From: Craspedostauros australis
Lineage: Eukaryota > Bacillariophyta > Bacillariophyceae > Mastogloiales > Achnanthaceae
NCBI GenBank assembly: GCA_026770025.1
Contig: JAMXDE010000010.1
Coordinates: 62,001-126,000, forward strand
Direction: 5' to 3'
Length of the DNA: 64,000 nt
Part shown: one piece after another, positions 62,431 to 64,000 of the stretch
Numbering within the stretch: position 1 is the first letter of the stretch
Layout: every line of letters begins with the position of its first letter
Program-made: the position numbers and the translations under genes
Notes under the pieces: generated by a model
Database searches by the model: none
What the model was told of the DNA's origin: nothing
The model's input: the letters and a program-made list of their open reading frames with translations, nothing else

Positions 62431-63966
62431 TCAAACTTGTACCTTCTGCACGTTCATGGTACGCTGCAACTTCTCCAACTCCGCCACAAGATCAGCTGCA
62501 CTGATGCGTTGTTTTGGATCGTACGTGTAGGCCTTTGCAATCAAGTTCGCCAACGGAATGTCGGCGGGTTGCAGCCCGGATGTTGGCATCGCAGGCATCT
62601 TGCCACGCTGGATCTGCTTCTTCGCTGCGGCGAAACCAAAATCTGCCCATGCCTTGCGACCAGTTAGGATCAAGTACAGGACGTTGGCAAGGCTGTAGAC
62701 GTCCAATTTCTCATCCAATGAACTCAACGAGTACTCCTCCGGTGAACGAGATCTGCCGGGTGCCGTGGGAATGTACAGCGCGCACTTTTCATCGGTCCCA
62801 TTCTTGTGCGAAATGAAACGGCAACGGTTGAAATCGTTCACCTTGATGTGGCCGTCGGCGTCGATAAGAAATTGCTTGGCCTGGAGATCAGCGTGAACGG
62901 TCGGGCTTCTGTCATTCGAGTGCAACGTGGCGATGGCCCTGGAAACGCCAAGCGCGAGATCCAGACGCCTCTCGGCAGTGTTTTCGTCCGCACTCATCTG
63001 TTGCAGGTGGATTTCAAGATCCTGCGGGATGTACTCCGTCATCACGGTGTTGCCACAGTAGCCGTATATGGACACGACGTGCGGTGATGAAGTAAAATGC
63101 TCCATCACCATCGCCTCTCTGCGGTGCCGTTCGAAGTTCCGAGGTTCCACATCATGTTCCAATTTCATGAACTTGATCGCGACTCTGTCGGTCACGAAAG
63201 GCTCGAGGCCATACCGTGGCGTGATCTGCCAAACCGATCGCCACATCCCCTTTCCCAGGTATCCCGGTGCGTCATAGTGCAGAGTTGAACGAAATTTCTT
63301 CGGATTGGCAACCGCCAGAAAATCCATCATGTCCACCTCATGGATGTCGTTGCAGTTGGGCAAGTGTTGCTGTTGCCATTCCTCCAATTCGCATCCTTCC
63401 GGTATGGCATCTGCATCGCTGGGAAAACTGCTGAATTGCTTGGCCAAACCATTGAGCGCATTGTGCGCGGCGCGCCATGTGGCATCTCCGACAGAAGCCT
63501 GACGTGATGGCGGTTTGTTCTTGAGCCCATGGCCACGAAGCCTTTGTGCTTTGATCGTTTTTTGCTCCGAATCATTGGTGGGTGCAGGCGCTGCTCTTTT
63601 CAAAGTGGGTTGGGTGCGAGTGTTGGTGTAGGTGTTGGTGTGAAGCTGCACAATAATCCAGACGGCGATTGAAGCGAACAGAAGGATCGTTGATGATGAT
63701 CGATTCGTGATGAGGAATCTTTGCAAGCTCACGATATTTGGCTGTGTGTACCGTCTTCTTCGGTACCGCCCCTTCCGTCCTCTTGTTGGATTCAGATATG
63801 GTGATTCGTTCGATGAACGATACCCATCAGAATCGCTTCCATTCTGTTCTGCATAGTCGTAGCGCCGACTGCGTCTGCGTTTGCCTCTCGTGAAATCAAA
63901 TACACCGTCGCCGTCGCCATCATCTTTGTCTTCGTCGCATCGCGGAACAGCCCTGCGCCGAGTCAT
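62431..63966 (-). CDS. type II membrane protein with kinase-like lumenal domain
   Basis: Intronless, 511 aa. An Arg-rich, Asp-containing cytosolic tail is followed by one hydrophobic span (STILLFASIAVWIIVQL, about residues 92-108), so the rest should face the secretory lumen. The C-terminal 300 residues are a protein-kinase fold: GYLGKGMWRSVWQI (Gly loop), VAIKFMK with Lys265, FTSSPHVVSIYGYCGNTVMT, HADLQAKQFL (His358, Asp360) in place of HRDxKxxN, NDFN (Asp378) in place of DFG, and APGRSRSPEEYS (APE-like). The metal Asp and ATP Lys are kept, but the HRD Arg and the catalytic-loop Asn are replaced (Arg by Ala, Asn by Gln). It resembles secretory-pathway kinases such as POMK; activity uncertain. 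Convergent with the MFS gene (131 nt). Confidence 0.82.
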   Translation of the reverse strand: MTRRRAVPRCDEDKDDGDGDGVFDFTRGKRRRSRRYDYAEQNGSDSDGYRSSNESPYLNPTRGRKGRYRRRRYTQPNIVSLQRFLITNRSSSTILLFASIAVWIIVQLHTNTYTNTRTQPTLKRAAPAPTNDSEQKTIKAQRLRGHGLKNKPPSRQASVGDATWRAAHNALNGLAKQFSSFPSDADAIPEGCELEEWQQQHLPNCNDIHEVDMMDFLAVANPKKFRSTLHYDAPGYLGKGMWRSVWQITPRYGLEPFVTDRVAIKFMKLEHDVEPRNFERHRREAMVMEHFTSSPHVVSIYGYCGNTVMTEYIPQDLEIHLQQMSADENTAERRLDLALGVSRAIATLHSNDRSPTVHADLQAKQFLIDADGHIKVNDFNRCRFISHKNGTDEKCALYIPTAPGRSRSPEEYSLSSLDEKLDVYSLANVLYLILTGRKAWADFGFAAAKKQIQRGKMPAMPTSGLQPADIPLANLIAKAYTYDPKQRISAADLVAELEKLQRTMNVQKVQV

Positions 63967-64000
63967 GCCGAAGCCTGCATTGGAGGTGAATCCATAATCT

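Overview
The window is nuclear DNA of a unicellular eukaryote. Of the 22 protein-coding genes I support, 10 carry spliceosomal introns (21 in all, about 125-490 nt, with GT-AG ends and GTACGT, GTAAGT or GTGAGT donors). There are no operons, and the genes sit on both strands, separated by 0.1-3.7 kb. Three predicted proteins begin with a signal peptide followed by an ASAF-like A/G-F site, the bipartite presequence used for plastids of red secondary origin. Together with the gene content (stand-alone rhamnose reductase/epimerase, fatty-acyl-AMP ligases, homopolymer-rich nuclear proteins), this suggests a plastid-bearing stramenopile such as a diatom or a relative. That placement is inference; no rRNA or organellar marker is present.

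Layout, left to right: 5' end of an AMP-binding (fatty-acyl-AMP ligase-like) gene (-, runs off the left edge); a gene-poor block; TTC38-like TPR protein (-); UTP11 (+); mitochondrial carrier (+); DNA polymerase alpha subunit B (-); plastid-type TruB pseudouridine synthase (+); J-domain protein with SUMO-interaction-like motifs (-); unrecognised acidic nuclear-type protein, three exons (-); a 3.7 kb gene-poor block; ApaH-like phosphatase (+); NSE3/MAGE (-); EF-hand/patatin lipase (+); RAD50, eight exons (-); CDIN1-like nuclease (-); unrecognised helical protein with an internal duplication (-); type II glycosyltransferase-like protein (+); fatty-acyl-AMP ligase with a C-terminal carrier domain and a CaaX end (+); UDP-rhamnose reductase/epimerase (+); unrecognised plastid-type membrane protein (+); RsmH rRNA methyltransferase (-); exosome subunit RRP41 (+); MFS transporter (+); secretory-pathway kinase-like protein (-).

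Most genes are housekeeping: genome maintenance (POLA2, RAD50, NSE3, CDIN1), ribosome and RNA processing (UTP11, TruB, RsmH, RRP41), and lipid or sugar metabolism (two acyl-AMP ligases, patatin lipase, rhamnose synthase, glycosyltransferase). The most unusual items are the acyl-AMP ligase-carrier fusion ending in a prenylation motif, the Ca-binding EF-hand fused to a patatin lipase, the J-protein with several SIM-like motifs, the duplicated helical family, the secretory kinase with altered catalytic motifs, and a recurrent intergenic 8-mer (TACTCGTA/TACGAGTA) that often lies close to start codons. I found no CRISPR array, transposon, rRNA or convincing tRNA.
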